A DNA stretch of 64,000 bases from Granulicella sp. (GCA_027452215.1 DAIDGQ010000031.1:1-64000); one strand, 5' to 3'; shown: positions 33,759 through 43,592, numbered from the stretch's first letter. Translations and numbers: made by a program. Notes: generated by a model from the letters alone, not told the origin.

Positions 33759-34886
33759 ATGGCAGATGCTTTGACGGCTCCGATTCAGCGGCCGCGACAC
33801 ATCCCCAGTCTCGATGGCCTACGCGCGCTCTCCGTGTTGCTGGTGATTCTGCTGCACACGTTTCTGCGCAATACCCTCTACAAAGATATTCCGTTCGCCT
33901 ATCGCCTGTTGGGCAATGGATCTCTTGGTGTCTTCATTTTTTTTGTGATCTCGGGCTACCTCATCACCACGCTGCTGCTGCGGGAGCAGGAGAAGAACAG
34001 CGCTATCAGCCTCAAGAGTTTTTATGTGCGGCGTGCGTTCCGCATTCTCCCTCCGCTGTATCTGTACGTTGGGTTCCTCGCGGTGCTGGGAGTTACAGGG
34101 CATCTGCCGGGAATGAATCTACATGAGGCGATTGCGGCTCTGACGCTCACGCGCAACTATGCGCACCACGTCGATCTCTGGGCGCTCGAGCACATTTGGT
34201 CGCTGTGCATCGAAGAGCAGTTTTACATTCTCTGGCCGCCCCTGCTGGTGCTTTGCGTTCTTCACCGCAGAGGGGCCGAAGGCCGGCGGAATGCAACGCG
34301 GATTGCACTCTGTGTGCTCATCGCGGAGCCGTTTATCCGAGTCTTGTCCTTTCGTTATTTACCCGCGTTTCACAACACAGGCATGTTTCACATGCAAGCC
34401 GACGGCTTGATGTTCGGCGCACTGGGAGCGCTGCAGCAGGGGCATGCGTGCTTCGAGCGAGTCTACGCGCGAGCCACGCGGTGGCCCTGGTTGCTGCCCA
34501 TCCTCATCTTCCTCGTGCTGGGAGCGCTTACGGCGAGGTTTCAAAACTATTGGGACCTGCCGTTAGGCACGACGATCAATGGCTTCCTGATTCTGATGTG
34601 GATGTTGTGGCTGGTTCGCAATCCAGCGAGCGGCGCAGGCCGGATCTTCAATCAACCGGCCATCATGTGGGTCGGAAGACTCTCGTATTCGCTCTATATC
34701 TGGCAGACTTTTTTCACGCATGAACGAAACGTGGAGGTCTTCGGCCCTAGCGGTTGGGGAGACACGTTCCCGTCGAGTTGGATCTGTCTCATGGCCGCGG
34801 CCATGCTGTCGTACTACGGCATCGAGCGGCCTGCGCTGCGGCTCCGCGATGTGTGCCTGCGCCACATGCATTGGCATGAGATATAG
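33759..34886 (+). CDS. OafA-type membrane acyltransferase (family 3)
   Basis: A 375-residue polytopic enzyme. The conserved start IPSLDGLRALSVLLVILLHT has the proposed active His, followed by FFVISGYLITTLLLRE, RRAFRILPPLYLY, LEHIWSLCIEEQFYILWP and a late RLSYSLYIWQTFF. It probably transfers acetyl or another acyl group to a sugar of a surface glycan. It lies 105 bp after the radical SAM gene, upstream of several GT-C-like genes, which supports a glycan-decorating role. It is the second of three such paralogues in the window and clearly differs from the other two in its loops. Confidence 0.92.
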   Translation: MADALTAPIQRPRHIPSLDGLRALSVLLVILLHTFLRNTLYKDIPFAYRLLGNGSLGVFIFFVISGYLITTLLLREQEKNSAISLKSFYVRRAFRILPPLYLYVGFLAVLGVTGHLPGMNLHEAIAALTLTRNYAHHVDLWALEHIWSLCIEEQFYILWPPLLVLCVLHRRGAEGRRNATRIALCVLIAEPFIRVLSFRYLPAFHNTGMFHMQADGLMFGALGALQQGHACFERVYARATRWPWLLPILIFLVLGALTARFQNYWDLPLGTTINGFLILMWMLWLVRNPASGAGRIFNQPAIMWVGRLSYSLYIWQTFFTHERNVEVFGPSGWGDTFPSSWICLMAAAMLSYYGIERPALRLRDVCLRHMHWHEI

Positions 34887-34904
34887 GTTGGCCGATGAGC
34901 CTTA

Positions 34905-36815
34905 TCAGGGGGTAGGGGTGGCCAGGTCGAGAACAATTAGATTGTTACCGTCGTAGAGATGGCGGCGGCTGCGAATCAGTTGGTCATACTGGCGATAGCT
35001 GGCTAGCCGAATCTGGGCTTCACTCTGAATCCATTGCGTGGTGCTGTGATCGGCGAGCTCGGATATCTCGCGCTTTTCGACCTCTGCGAGCGTGGACGGC
35101 TTGTACGTGAGCGCGAGATATCGACGATGTTGCGAGAGTAGGTAGGCAGCCAAAGCATTGCCATCAGAACGGCTCGGCCAGCCGGGTGGCAAACTGGCCG
35201 CGCCGGGGATATCGGCGATCGCGAGGTCGCGCGATTTGAAGTCCAACAGAAACGGATAGTCGACTGTGGCGATCGCGCCATCAGGGCCTGCGGGAATCGC
35301 GCGCTCCATCGCGGCGTAGGCCTGCACCGTTGTCTTGGGCTCAATACGGAAGTCAGTTAAGCTGGTTCGCAGGCACTTGAAGGTCATCGCATATTCGTGG
35401 GTCCACGAGTTGAAGCCGATATAAATGGCAAGGCAGACGCACAGGACTGCGCTGAGGCCTTCGAGAGAACGGGTACGCACGGAAGGGGCCAGATTCGCTC
35501 TGCGCGAGGCGGCGATATAGAGCAGAAGGATCGCGGCGAGGATTGCAGGATAGTTGTAGCGCCGCACGGAGTCTCCGCCCGTCGCGATGCCGACGAGGAT
35601 CGATGCAGCCAGCGCGGATGCGGTCAGCGCGGCGAGGACTCGCGTGCGCTCATCGCGTTCACACCAGAACCACTCTGCGAGTAGTACGCCGAGCAGTGGC
35701 AAATTGAACAGCATGACCTTAACGATGATCTTGAGCGAGTTTCCGGACGATGGGGGAGGGAAGAGACCGTACGCGCTATATTGATAACCTTTGCCCAGAA
35801 GCGGATAAAACCAGGTGCCGGAGGCGCCGCGGCTGGCGATCATCCAGGGCAGCAGCACGACCAGGCAGCCTAGTGACGCAAACAGGGTGGTCCGCAATCC
35901 CGCAGCACTCCCGCGCCGGCGGGCATGCAAGAGGCCGATGCAGAGGAAGAAGAGGACGCCGTGAGGAAGATAGGTCGACTTGAACGAGGCGATGGTCGCA
36001 GCAGAGGCACCAAGCAGAAGTGCTTGCAGGATGGGGCGCGACTCGAGCTCGTCGGCGTCTGCGGCAAGAAAGACCAGCCCGCAGAAGAGAGCATAGGGCA
36101 GGATCACGAAGGTCAGGTTGAATTGAAGCTGCGGCGTGAGCAGGAGGAAGAGTCCGAGCAGAGCACGCTGCAGCGGCTTGAGGCGAAAGACCGCTCCGAG
36201 GCCGGCGGCAACGCATGCCAGAAGCAGCAGACCGAGGGCGCGGTCGGCCATTTGGACATCTTCGAGGGGAAGCTCGGCCAGCACCAGAGACTGCAGAAAG
36301 TAGTTTCCTCCGAGCGAGGACATAACGCGGCGCTCACTGAAGGGGTCGGGAGCGTACTGATGCAGCGCGTCCATTTTGACGGGTGCGGCAAGATAAAAGT
36401 TGTAGTCGTCGTCGTGCTGATAGTAGGACGTATGAACGCTTGCGCCGAAGCGGAGGACGAACACAAGCGCCGCGAGAACGAGAACGGGAAGACTCCAACG
36501 CGATGAGGCTTGAGTCGGAATCTGTGCGGGCTCGGTGGTGGAAGTTGGCAGGAGGGCGGGTTGCCTTAGGAGAAAGCCGATCAGGCCGATGACGATCAGC
36601 GCGATCTTTGCCGGGTGGCTGATCGCATGCAGCAGATTCAGGCAGCCACCGAGAAGGATGACCGCGCCGAGCCCTGCAATGGCAGCGAGCGGGAGGGATG
36701 GCCGCTGCTGGCTTCCGATACCCATGACAAGTGCGCCATATCCGGCGATTGCAACGAAGACGACGGTGGCCCAGGATAGAGCTTCCAGAAAGTGAAGCAG
36801 CGAGATGGGCGTCAT
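34905..36815 (-). CDS. Large polytopic membrane protein, GT-C-like or hypothetical
   Basis: About 636 residues with twelve or more hydrophobic segments and a C-terminal soluble domain of about 150 residues. The early periplasmic loop has YYQHDDDYNFYLAAPVKM, an acidic DDD cluster placed where GT-C glycosyltransferases keep their catalytic Asp. The C-terminal part (AMERAIPAGPDGAIATVDYP ...) resembles periplasmic domains of lipid-linked-sugar glycosyltransferases. The exact family is not recognised. The ATG at 36815 is preferred; 36854 is possible. It is convergent with the acyltransferase gene and divergent from the next gene, within the likely glycan region. Confidence 0.6.
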   Translation of the reverse strand: MTPISLLHFLEALSWATVVFVAIAGYGALVMGIGSQQRPSLPLAAIAGLGAVILLGGCLNLLHAISHPAKIALIVIGLIGFLLRQPALLPTSTTEPAQIPTQASSRWSLPVLVLAALVFVLRFGASVHTSYYQHDDDYNFYLAAPVKMDALHQYAPDPFSERRVMSSLGGNYFLQSLVLAELPLEDVQMADRALGLLLLACVAAGLGAVFRLKPLQRALLGLFLLLTPQLQFNLTFVILPYALFCGLVFLAADADELESRPILQALLLGASAATIASFKSTYLPHGVLFFLCIGLLHARRRGSAAGLRTTLFASLGCLVVLLPWMIASRGASGTWFYPLLGKGYQYSAYGLFPPPSSGNSLKIIVKVMLFNLPLLGVLLAEWFWCERDERTRVLAALTASALAASILVGIATGGDSVRRYNYPAILAAILLLYIAASRRANLAPSVRTRSLEGLSAVLCVCLAIYIGFNSWTHEYAMTFKCLRTSLTDFRIEPKTTVQAYAAMERAIPAGPDGAIATVDYPFLLDFKSRDLAIADIPGAASLPPGWPSRSDGNALAAYLLSQHRRYLALTYKPSTLAEVEKREISELADHSTTQWIQSEAQIRLASYRQYDQLIRSRRHLYDGNNLIVLDLATPTP

Positions 36816-36967
36816 GGGTGCAATCAGGTTAGAGCGGGGCCCCATCGGTGTCAATCAGATCGGTCTGCTGCCGAAGCGTCTGCAGGAGGAAGAGTTGACG
36901 CCGCAGTGGGCCATCTTTCCGTAACCTAGGATTTCGTCGGTTATAGCTGCTGCGCAACGGGGAACAG

Positions 36968-38512
36968 GTGCGGATAGTGGCCCTGAATCCTGTAAACTCG
37001 GGAGTAGTGCGGTTTTCCCTCCCAACGCGAGTTCCCCTGCCGCAGGCGTTTGTCTTCGCCTCGATATTTTTCTGCGTCCAGCAACTTCAGCATACCGACA
37101 TCTTGTTTAGTCTGCTTTACTTTGCGTTTCTAATCCTGACGGTGCTCGCGTTCAACTTTGCTGAGGGATTCAATCGACTCACGGGCGCCTATATCTTCTG
37201 GTATGCACTGCTAATTGTCATTGTGGGCGTTAGCTGGAAGGCTGTGCTGGCAGAGCCGGCAGACTCTAATCTGGCCAGCCCAGTGCTGGATATGGCGCTC
37301 TACGCCGGCAGTATGTTTATGCTGTTGCTGGTGACTTTGCTCAATAAGAAGCTGGATTTTCGTTATCTTGGAATCGGCGGTGGCTTTGCTGGCTCTTCGC
37401 TGAACTACACATCGGCTGGCTTGGGCTGTTTGCTCGTTGGGTATGGGATTTTTTTCGCGGATAGCATCTTTGGACAGGCCCCTGGCGGGATTGTCAGTGC
37501 GCTGATGCAGGTCAACGTGTTCCCATCACTAGGCATTATCCTGGCAACAATTGGCGCAATTCATGATAGTGGTGGGCGACGCTCCACTAACATGATCAGC
37601 ATCACCGGCCTTGTTTACTTTACTGGTCTTGGCATACTTTCGTTCTCCAAGCAGGCCATGCTGACGCCCATGGTTTGCTGGATTATTGGAGTGTTTTACT
37701 CGCGTATGAAGGTGCGTTTTATTCATGTCGTAGCGCTCGTTCTGATGGGTGTTGCTAGCTTCGGTTTTGTTTCACCGCTGTCGGCCTCGCGCGATCTCTC
37801 TGAAAACATGGATTATAGCCAACGTTTCCAGTTGGTCGGCTTTCTGATTACACACTGGGACGTACTCCAGGCGCATATCAAGAATCAGGAAGAATTCCAG
37901 AGTGATAACGGAATGACCGATTACTATAACAAACCACAGGGATCGCTTCTCGAAAGACTCAGCATGATCCCGCCAGACGACATCATGATTGCTTATACGG
38001 CGAAGGGGCACTTCGAAGGTATCGATCCCGTTGTGAACTACTTTGAGAATATGCCACCTCATTTTCTTGCGCCGAACAAGCAGATCAGGTACAGCGGCAA
38101 TTATTACGCCCACGAGATAGGCTTCGGGGTTGGTGCGGATGACTTCAGTACAGGCATTTCATTTAGTCCGGTTGCTGAGGCGTATCACTGCGAGGGCTGG
38201 GGTGGTATTTTCTGGCTTCTCCCTCTGCTGTGGGTGATGTTGTTTTCCACGGCCGACTTCGTTGTGGGCGACCTGACGAAGTATCCATGGGGGCTGATGG
38301 TGGTGGTCTGGTTCGCTCATTCTGCTCCGGAGACGCTGTTAGGTGGCATTATCTATTTCATGGGTATGGGTAACTTTGGAATGTTTTTCGCGATTGTCGT
38401 GGTCACGAGAATCGCTCCCATTATTGGCGCGCTGTTCACCGGAAAGATCGTTGAATCTCCCGCGCGATCGATTCGCAGCGTCGTTCCTGTATTGTCACGG
38501 CCTCAGGTATGA
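36968..38512 (+). CDS. Polytopic membrane protein, possible polysaccharide polymerase
   Basis: A 514-residue protein with about eleven membrane segments and one large hydrophilic loop (about 275-385) before the last group of helices. That architecture is seen in O-antigen/exopolysaccharide polymerases (Wzy, WzyE-like) and ligases, but no signature motif was recognised, so this is only a structural suggestion. The start is GTG at 36968, preceded by GGGGA. Codon use is less GC-rich than in neighbouring genes, with more A/T third positions, as often seen in polysaccharide loci gained by transfer. The loop contains the odd NKPQGSLLERLSMIPPDDIM segment. Confidence 0.55.
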   Translation: MRIVALNPVNSGVVRFSLPTRVPLPQAFVFASIFFCVQQLQHTDILFSLLYFAFLILTVLAFNFAEGFNRLTGAYIFWYALLIVIVGVSWKAVLAEPADSNLASPVLDMALYAGSMFMLLLVTLLNKKLDFRYLGIGGGFAGSSLNYTSAGLGCLLVGYGIFFADSIFGQAPGGIVSALMQVNVFPSLGIILATIGAIHDSGGRRSTNMISITGLVYFTGLGILSFSKQAMLTPMVCWIIGVFYSRMKVRFIHVVALVLMGVASFGFVSPLSASRDLSENMDYSQRFQLVGFLITHWDVLQAHIKNQEEFQSDNGMTDYYNKPQGSLLERLSMIPPDDIMIAYTAKGHFEGIDPVVNYFENMPPHFLAPNKQIRYSGNYYAHEIGFGVGADDFSTGISFSPVAEAYHCEGWGGIFWLLPLLWVMLFSTADFVVGDLTKYPWGLMVVVWFAHSAPETLLGGIIYFMGMGNFGMFFAIVVVTRIAPIIGALFTGKIVESPARSIRSVVPVLSRPQV

Positions 38513-38778
38513 CGATTAGTTGCTCCTGCTTCCTTATGGCGAACATCAATGCCAACCCACTAGCGTGTGCCAGCGCAAGACCTTGAGGCTGTACCTTGCT
38601 GAATTACTCGCTTTCGGTGCTCGAACCGGGACGGCGTAAATACGCACGCTCCGATCCCTCCTGCCCTTCGAAGTGATTGGCGCGAAGACTTTCCTGGATC
38701 GGACGAACCAAAGTGATCGTGAACGACTGCGCTACTATAAACCTGCTGCCCTACGCATGAGAACACTGACCCACACCC

Positions 38779-39885
38779 ATGAATAAACTGATCATCGGCA
38801 ATCTCGTACACCGCCCACTGCGCTCGGTCATCAGCGCCTTCGCCGTTGCAATCGAGGTGATCATGATCCTCTCGGTTGTGGCGATTTTCTTTGGAATTCT
38901 CAACGGTAGCCGTAAACAGACCTCCGGGATTGGCGGGGATATGATTGTGCATCCCGGTGCAGCTACGTCCATGATGATGACTAGTTCTGCGTCGGCTGAT
39001 GTTCGCATCGCCAAGGTGCTGGACTCGCTTCCCCATGTGCAGGTCGCGGCTCCGGTCAACATCAAATTTACGGCGGGCGCGACGGTCGAAAATATATACG
39101 GCATCGACTTCGCCACATACAACGCGCTACGGCCCTTCGTCTTCCTCAGTGGTGGACCCTTCAAGAATACCTACGATCTGATCATCGACGACCTCGAGGC
39201 CAAGACCGGCAAGGGGTACAAGGTCGGTGACAGCATCAAGGTCTTGAGCCACACATTTACGATCTGCGCTATCGTCGAGCACGGCAAAGGAGCGCGTAAA
39301 TATATTCCGCTGGAGACCATGGACGCGCTCGACAATAATCCGGGCAAGGCGTCTCTTTTTTATGTTCGAACAGAGGACCAGCCAAAGTATGAAGAGGCTG
39401 TCCGCAATGAAATTCTCGCGACGGATGGCCTGCAGGACTGGAGTGTCCAGACTGTCGAAGAGTTCCTGTCGACCCTCACCCCTGATCGTCTGCCGGGTTT
39501 CAATATCGCACTCAACGTCGTGATCAGCATTGCAACCATCATTGGGTTCCTGGTAATTTTCCAGTCCATGTATACCGCGGTGATGGAGCGTACGCGAGAG
39601 ATCGGGATTCTGAAATCCATGGGTGCAGGCCGCCTCTCGATCGTCTCCGTCGTGCTTCGCGAGACAATGCTGTTAGCCCTTGTAGGAACGACACTGGGCG
39701 TGGCCGCGACGTACCTTCTGCGTAACGTTCTGCATGACCGGTTCCCGACGCTCAGCTTCGAGGTAACGCTGGGCTGGGTCTTCAATGCAGTACTCATCGC
39801 ACTGTGCGGTGCTCTTTTTGGGGCGCTCTATCCAGCACTTAAGGCTGCTCGCAAGGACCCGATCGACGCCTTGTCGTACGAATAG
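38779..39885 (+). CDS. ABC transporter permease, FtsX/MacB type, without adjacent ATPase
   Basis: A 368-residue permease. One membrane segment at about 18-42 is followed by a large periplasmic MacB-like domain (about 45-245), and then three membrane segments forming the FtsX domain (about 255-360; YTAVMERTREIGILKSMGA, YPALKAARKDPIDAL). These are typical for type VII ABC systems that move lipoproteins or signals rather than cross-membrane cargo. A partner ATPase normally sits next to such genes; none is visible in the flanking 5 kb. It lies in the glycan-like region, preceded by 266 bp without a recognisable gene. Confidence 0.87.
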   Translation: MNKLIIGNLVHRPLRSVISAFAVAIEVIMILSVVAIFFGILNGSRKQTSGIGGDMIVHPGAATSMMMTSSASADVRIAKVLDSLPHVQVAAPVNIKFTAGATVENIYGIDFATYNALRPFVFLSGGPFKNTYDLIIDDLEAKTGKGYKVGDSIKVLSHTFTICAIVEHGKGARKYIPLETMDALDNNPGKASLFYVRTEDQPKYEEAVRNEILATDGLQDWSVQTVEEFLSTLTPDRLPGFNIALNVVISIATIIGFLVIFQSMYTAVMERTREIGILKSMGAGRLSIVSVVLRETMLLALVGTTLGVAATYLLRNVLHDRFPTLSFEVTLGWVFNAVLIALCGALFGALYPALKAARKDPIDALSYE

Positions 39886-40052
39886 CAGGCTGCGTCCCTT
39901 GTAGGGTCGCACTCGCTACTGCAGTTGCGCTCATACCGTGGTTAAATTGGTGGCAGTCCTCTTTTCCCCGAGCGGCGCTGCTTCGACTTGGTCTGCGCTG
40001 TGCCGCGCCGCTGTTTGGAAGCCTGCTTGCCGCGGCTCTCATCTTCGTCACG

Positions 40053-40910
40053 ATGCACACGCTCATGCCGGACACTGCTGTAGCGAAAGCTGGAGGCATA
40101 AGCGGGTGGCTCGGTACTTTGTACGTTATCGTTCTGGTGCTTGCTGGTTCCTTGTCATTCGGCGGCCTACTAGTATTATTCTGGCTGCTGACGGCATTTG
40201 CGGTCATTGCATACAAGCGCGGCATCACGCCGCCTTTGATCGCCGCAAACAGTCTCTTTCCTATTACTGTTGCGCTGGCTGCTTTGCGTGGACAACAGGT
40301 GCAGGGGATTCGCTATTTCCTGTGGACGCTGTTCTTTCCGATACTTTGGAATACGCTTGAACTGCGTTGGAGCAACGTTGCGCCTGCATTCGCGACAAGA
40401 CGAGCGCTGCGCTTTGCTTTGTATGGTCTGGTTGGGATGCTGATCGTGTTGCTGCCGATCGAGTCAGTACTGCTGTACAAGGAGTTCCACGCTCGATCGT
40501 TGAGCCTTGCTGAATTCCGTGCGCAACATCTTGAGCGACTCAGCTCGTTGAAAGTCGTTGCATTCGATGTTGGCTATATCGGATATTTCACCGGGTCGCC
40601 GCTGTGCGACATGGCTGGGCTGGTCAACGGGCGTACTCGTGCGCTGCTCTCCTTCCATGACCGAGTCAACCTGTGCGCTGCTGAAGATCCGCAATACGCC
40701 TTCGTTAGCGGGTTCAGTCTAGGTGAACTCAACAATAGCCTTGACCTCAAAGGCTGGTCGATCTGTTCGGTCTATGATCTTGCGAATCTGCGATCCTCTG
40801 ACCTGCACTATTTGATCGCCTCCCCTGCGGCGGCCGCGGAGGTTTGCTCCGCAGCAGGCCATGCACCCGAGCCGCTGGAACCGATACTCCATCCATCGCC
40901 GGCTCGCTAA
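40053..40910 (+). CDS. Membrane protein, possibly 5'-truncated GT-C-like gene
   Basis: From the ATG, 285 residues: four or so hydrophobic segments then a soluble C-terminal domain with two CxxxA/CS cysteines. The same frame stays open upstream to 39843 and still reads as a plausible membrane protein (a PWLNWWQ segment, then FGSLLAAALIFVT) but offers no ATG, GTG or TTG. It could therefore be the 3' remnant of a longer GT-C-like gene that lost its start next to the ABC permease gene, or it may start at 40053 without a clear ribosome site. No family is recognised. Confidence 0.45.
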   Translation: MHTLMPDTAVAKAGGISGWLGTLYVIVLVLAGSLSFGGLLVLFWLLTAFAVIAYKRGITPPLIAANSLFPITVALAALRGQQVQGIRYFLWTLFFPILWNTLELRWSNVAPAFATRRALRFALYGLVGMLIVLLPIESVLLYKEFHARSLSLAEFRAQHLERLSSLKVVAFDVGYIGYFTGSPLCDMAGLVNGRTRALLSFHDRVNLCAAEDPQYAFVSGFSLGELNNSLDLKGWSICSVYDLANLRSSDLHYLIASPAAAAEVCSAAGHAPEPLEPILHPSPAR

Positions 40911-41065
40911 TCGATTTGTGACTATAGCTGTGTTGTTTCATAATGTAGATTCACACCGTAAAGAGCTGGCTAGCATCTGATCGTGCACGATCGCGCCTGC
41001 ACCGGCTGTATCTCAGGGACGACAGGTCTCTGGCTGGCTTCACTTGTTGTACGTGAATAGCTTTC

Positions 41066-42772
41066 ATGGCTGACACCTCTCCCAACTCGACCGAGGCCGC
41101 GACGGCTTCTTACAAGTCTCCGCAGCCCCTTCTGCTGCCGCGGCTTCAGGCGGCCCGCGTTACCGCTGCTCACCTTCTCTCCCTCACGTTGCTCGGCGTC
41201 TCCGCTATTTTTTTTGCGTTGCATTTCTTTCATCTCAACGCCGATTTCCCTAACCACTCGCCCTGGGTTGATTGGTCGAAGTACACCGATGAAGGTTGGT
41301 ATGGTGATGCCGCGATTCGCCACTACGTCAGCGGGCACTGGTACTGGAAGGGTGACTTCAACCCAGCCGTGGCGCTGCCGGTATGGCCCCTGATCGAGTT
41401 GGTCACGTTCAAATTCACCGGCGTTTCGCCTGTGGCTGCACGGGCGCTGACGCTGTGCGTGTTCGGGCTCACCCTCATCACGTTCTGCCTGCTGATTCAG
41501 CGTCACACCCGCCCGCGATCAAACGATTCTGGTCAGCCTCTGGCAGCAGCGATCACTGTTTTCTTTCTGTGTACAAGCCCTCTGCTCTACGTCTTTGAGC
41601 GTATGGCGATTCTTGAGCCGCTGCTGATTGCGCTGACCTCGCTGGCATTGCTGACCGCCTCGATTCTGCACCCCATCCATCGGCGCACGATAAGTATCCA
41701 TAGCGTGCTGCCGACATTCTTCTTCATGCTGCTGCTGCCCGCGATGGTGCTTACCAAGACGACTGCTATCTGCCTCTTCCCATCGATCTTCTATATGGTC
41801 TGGGCGCGCGCCGGCTATCGTCTCCGGCCAGCACTGCGCCTCGCGGTGCCTCCTGTTTTGGGTGGAATAGCGTTGTGGGGTGCGTATTTCTTTCTATTCG
41901 TTCGCCCCCACTACCTAGAGGACTACCGCTACCTGTTCTCCGCCAACGCCTATACCGGAATAGAGCTTGAGCCAGTAGCGAAGGTCATCCTCAACACGCT
42001 TGCGGACGGTGCCTGGATGGGTACGCCTCTTTATGTGGCGTTCTTCATCGTGCTCACACTCGCCCTCTTCTGGCGTCCTCGTCTGCTATCGAATCCACTC
42101 TTCCCATCGCTGTTGCTTTGGATCGCGGGTTACTTTGCGTTTCTCGCGTATCACAATAATTTGCAGCCGCGGTATTACCTGGTTGTGGCTGTGCCGATTG
42201 CAGCCGTCGTTGCGCTGGGCATCGATAGCTTTCGCCAGACGCACGGACGAACGACTACGATCATCACGTCGACGATCGCGGTCGTTGTTGTTCTTGCGAT
42301 CGTTGTTCCCGATGCGGTGCAGCAGATCGATTATGTCCTTCATCCCACGTATGAGTTCGAGGCGGCGGCGCAGCAGATCAAGAGCATCGTGCTTGCCGAG
42401 AAGGAGCACTCGCGGCTTATTCTTTCCATCTCTGGATCCGACCTGACGCTGATGACCGGCCTTCCTTCTATCGATGACGACTTCGGCACGCTCGATCTTG
42501 ATCAGCGAGTGAAGCAATACCGGCCCGGCTGGTACGTCGCATGGAACGACGTCGAAGACGATAAGGCAGATGCCCTCACGCCGCTTTATACCTTGCAGAG
42601 AGTGGCTGCGTTCCCTGCCTATGATGATCCGGACCGCAACCTGCTTATCCTCTATCGCCTCGACCCGGTAACAACTGCGTCGTCGTCACGGCACAAGGCA
42701 CGCCGTCACATTCCCAAGCCTCTGCGAACTAAGCTCGGCCAGCAACCCAGCAACGATCAACTGCAACATTGA
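41066..42772 (+). CDS. GT-C glycosyltransferase family 39-like membrane protein
   Basis: A 568-residue protein with about eleven membrane segments. After the first helix comes a periplasmic loop with SKYTDEGWYGDAAIRHYVSG, where the Asp-Glu pair matches the catalytic motif of ArnT/PMT-type GT-C enzymes using polyprenyl-phosphate sugars. ERMAILEPLLIAL and LQPRYYLVVAVP are further family-like features. The C-terminal 130 residues are periplasmic. The enzyme probably adds a sugar to a lipid or surface glycan. The donor and acceptor are unknown. It is the best-recognised glycosyltransferase in the cluster from 32.6 to 42.8 kb. Confidence 0.8.
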   Translation: MADTSPNSTEAATASYKSPQPLLLPRLQAARVTAAHLLSLTLLGVSAIFFALHFFHLNADFPNHSPWVDWSKYTDEGWYGDAAIRHYVSGHWYWKGDFNPAVALPVWPLIELVTFKFTGVSPVAARALTLCVFGLTLITFCLLIQRHTRPRSNDSGQPLAAAITVFFLCTSPLLYVFERMAILEPLLIALTSLALLTASILHPIHRRTISIHSVLPTFFFMLLLPAMVLTKTTAICLFPSIFYMVWARAGYRLRPALRLAVPPVLGGIALWGAYFFLFVRPHYLEDYRYLFSANAYTGIELEPVAKVILNTLADGAWMGTPLYVAFFIVLTLALFWRPRLLSNPLFPSLLLWIAGYFAFLAYHNNLQPRYYLVVAVPIAAVVALGIDSFRQTHGRTTTIITSTIAVVVVLAIVVPDAVQQIDYVLHPTYEFEAAAQQIKSIVLAEKEHSRLILSISGSDLTLMTGLPSIDDDFGTLDLDQRVKQYRPGWYVAWNDVEDDKADALTPLYTLQRVAAFPAYDDPDRNLLILYRLDPVTTASSSRHKARRHIPKPLRTKLGQQPSNDQLQH

Positions 42773-42785
42773 TGGATACGCATTC

Positions 42786-43586
42786 CTAGAATATTGCGAA
42801 CTTTACATCGATTGACAGCGCATACGCGACCGGTACGCCTGAGCAGGTTGCAGGCGTGAAGACATACTGTCGAACGGCAAGAATTGCATTCTCGTCCAAT
42901 CCGTGTCCGACGGAACGAGCAAGCCACGGATCTACAGCGTGTCCCGTCTTGTCTACGGTTATCACGACAGAGACGATTCCGTTGTATCTTTGACGCCGAG
43001 CTTCTTCGGAAAATACTGGTTCCGCAGCGGAAACTACCACGGGACGTTTGAAGTCCGCGGCCTCGCTACCGCACGTCTCTGCAGCCAGCTCTTCTTTGGT
43101 TGATGGCGGATTCGCAATCGATGCATTGTAAGGAATCATCGACTGGTAGGCCTTCGGAATTGCTGCCAGCGCCTCATCCAGCGTCCCAAAAAATAGTTGG
43201 CTCTTTAGTTTGGGCAATACGGCGACGGGGTCAGCGGTTCCTAAATCTATGAGTAAGTGAACCGGTGTTCTTCCGGAGAGGACGAGCTTGTCTTTGTCCT
43301 TGAGCAAGGTTTCGCGCTCACCTCGTAGCTCGACTTGCCCAGACTTCACCTTGATGGAGCTTACTTCTACAACGCCGAACGTTCGCAGCCTGGGTTCGTT
43401 CATCACGAGACTCGTTGCCATCCACTGGTAGTGAATCTCTGCGTCCGCGCTGAATCCGCGAGCCACCAGCCTCTGTGCCACCAGTTCAGCGCGCAGTGCC
43501 TTCTGCGCATCCTCGAGGGTTTGCGCCTGCAGCCCACAGGTGACCGCTCCAAGCCAGCACAGGACAACCCATACTCTTAACCACAT
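42786..43586 (-). CDS. Exported protein with C-terminal TonB domain
   Basis: About 266 residues. A signal peptide (WLRVWVVLCWLGAVTCGLQAQ) replaces the usual uncleaved TonB anchor. A middle domain of unknown type (about 25-165) precedes a C-terminal TonB box domain: PVFSEEARRQRYNGIVSVVI, then VDKTGHAVDPWLARSVGHGLDE and a final AVRQYVFTPA. TonB C-terminal domains contact receptor TonB boxes, but without a membrane anchor and ExbBD contact helix it cannot be a normal energy transducer. It is divergent from the TonB-dependent receptor gene that starts 151 bp away. ATG 43586 or GTG 43592 are both possible starts. Confidence 0.8.
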   Translation of the reverse strand: MWLRVWVVLCWLGAVTCGLQAQTLEDAQKALRAELVAQRLVARGFSADAEIHYQWMATSLVMNEPRLRTFGVVEVSSIKVKSGQVELRGERETLLKDKDKLVLSGRTPVHLLIDLGTADPVAVLPKLKSQLFFGTLDEALAAIPKAYQSMIPYNASIANPPSTKEELAAETCGSEAADFKRPVVVSAAEPVFSEEARRQRYNGIVSVVITVDKTGHAVDPWLARSVGHGLDENAILAVRQYVFTPATCSGVPVAYALSIDVKFAIF

Positions 43587-43592
43587 CGGCAC

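Noticed and set aside
38513-38778. Short open stretches that look faintly coding before the ABC permease gene
   Set aside because: They are interrupted by stops, lack starts and match no family; no remnant gene could be supported.
40930-40965. A CATAATGTA-GATT stretch resembling the centre of dif
   Set aside because: Only the left inner arm and central bases match; the XerD arm matches at two positions, so it is most likely chance.
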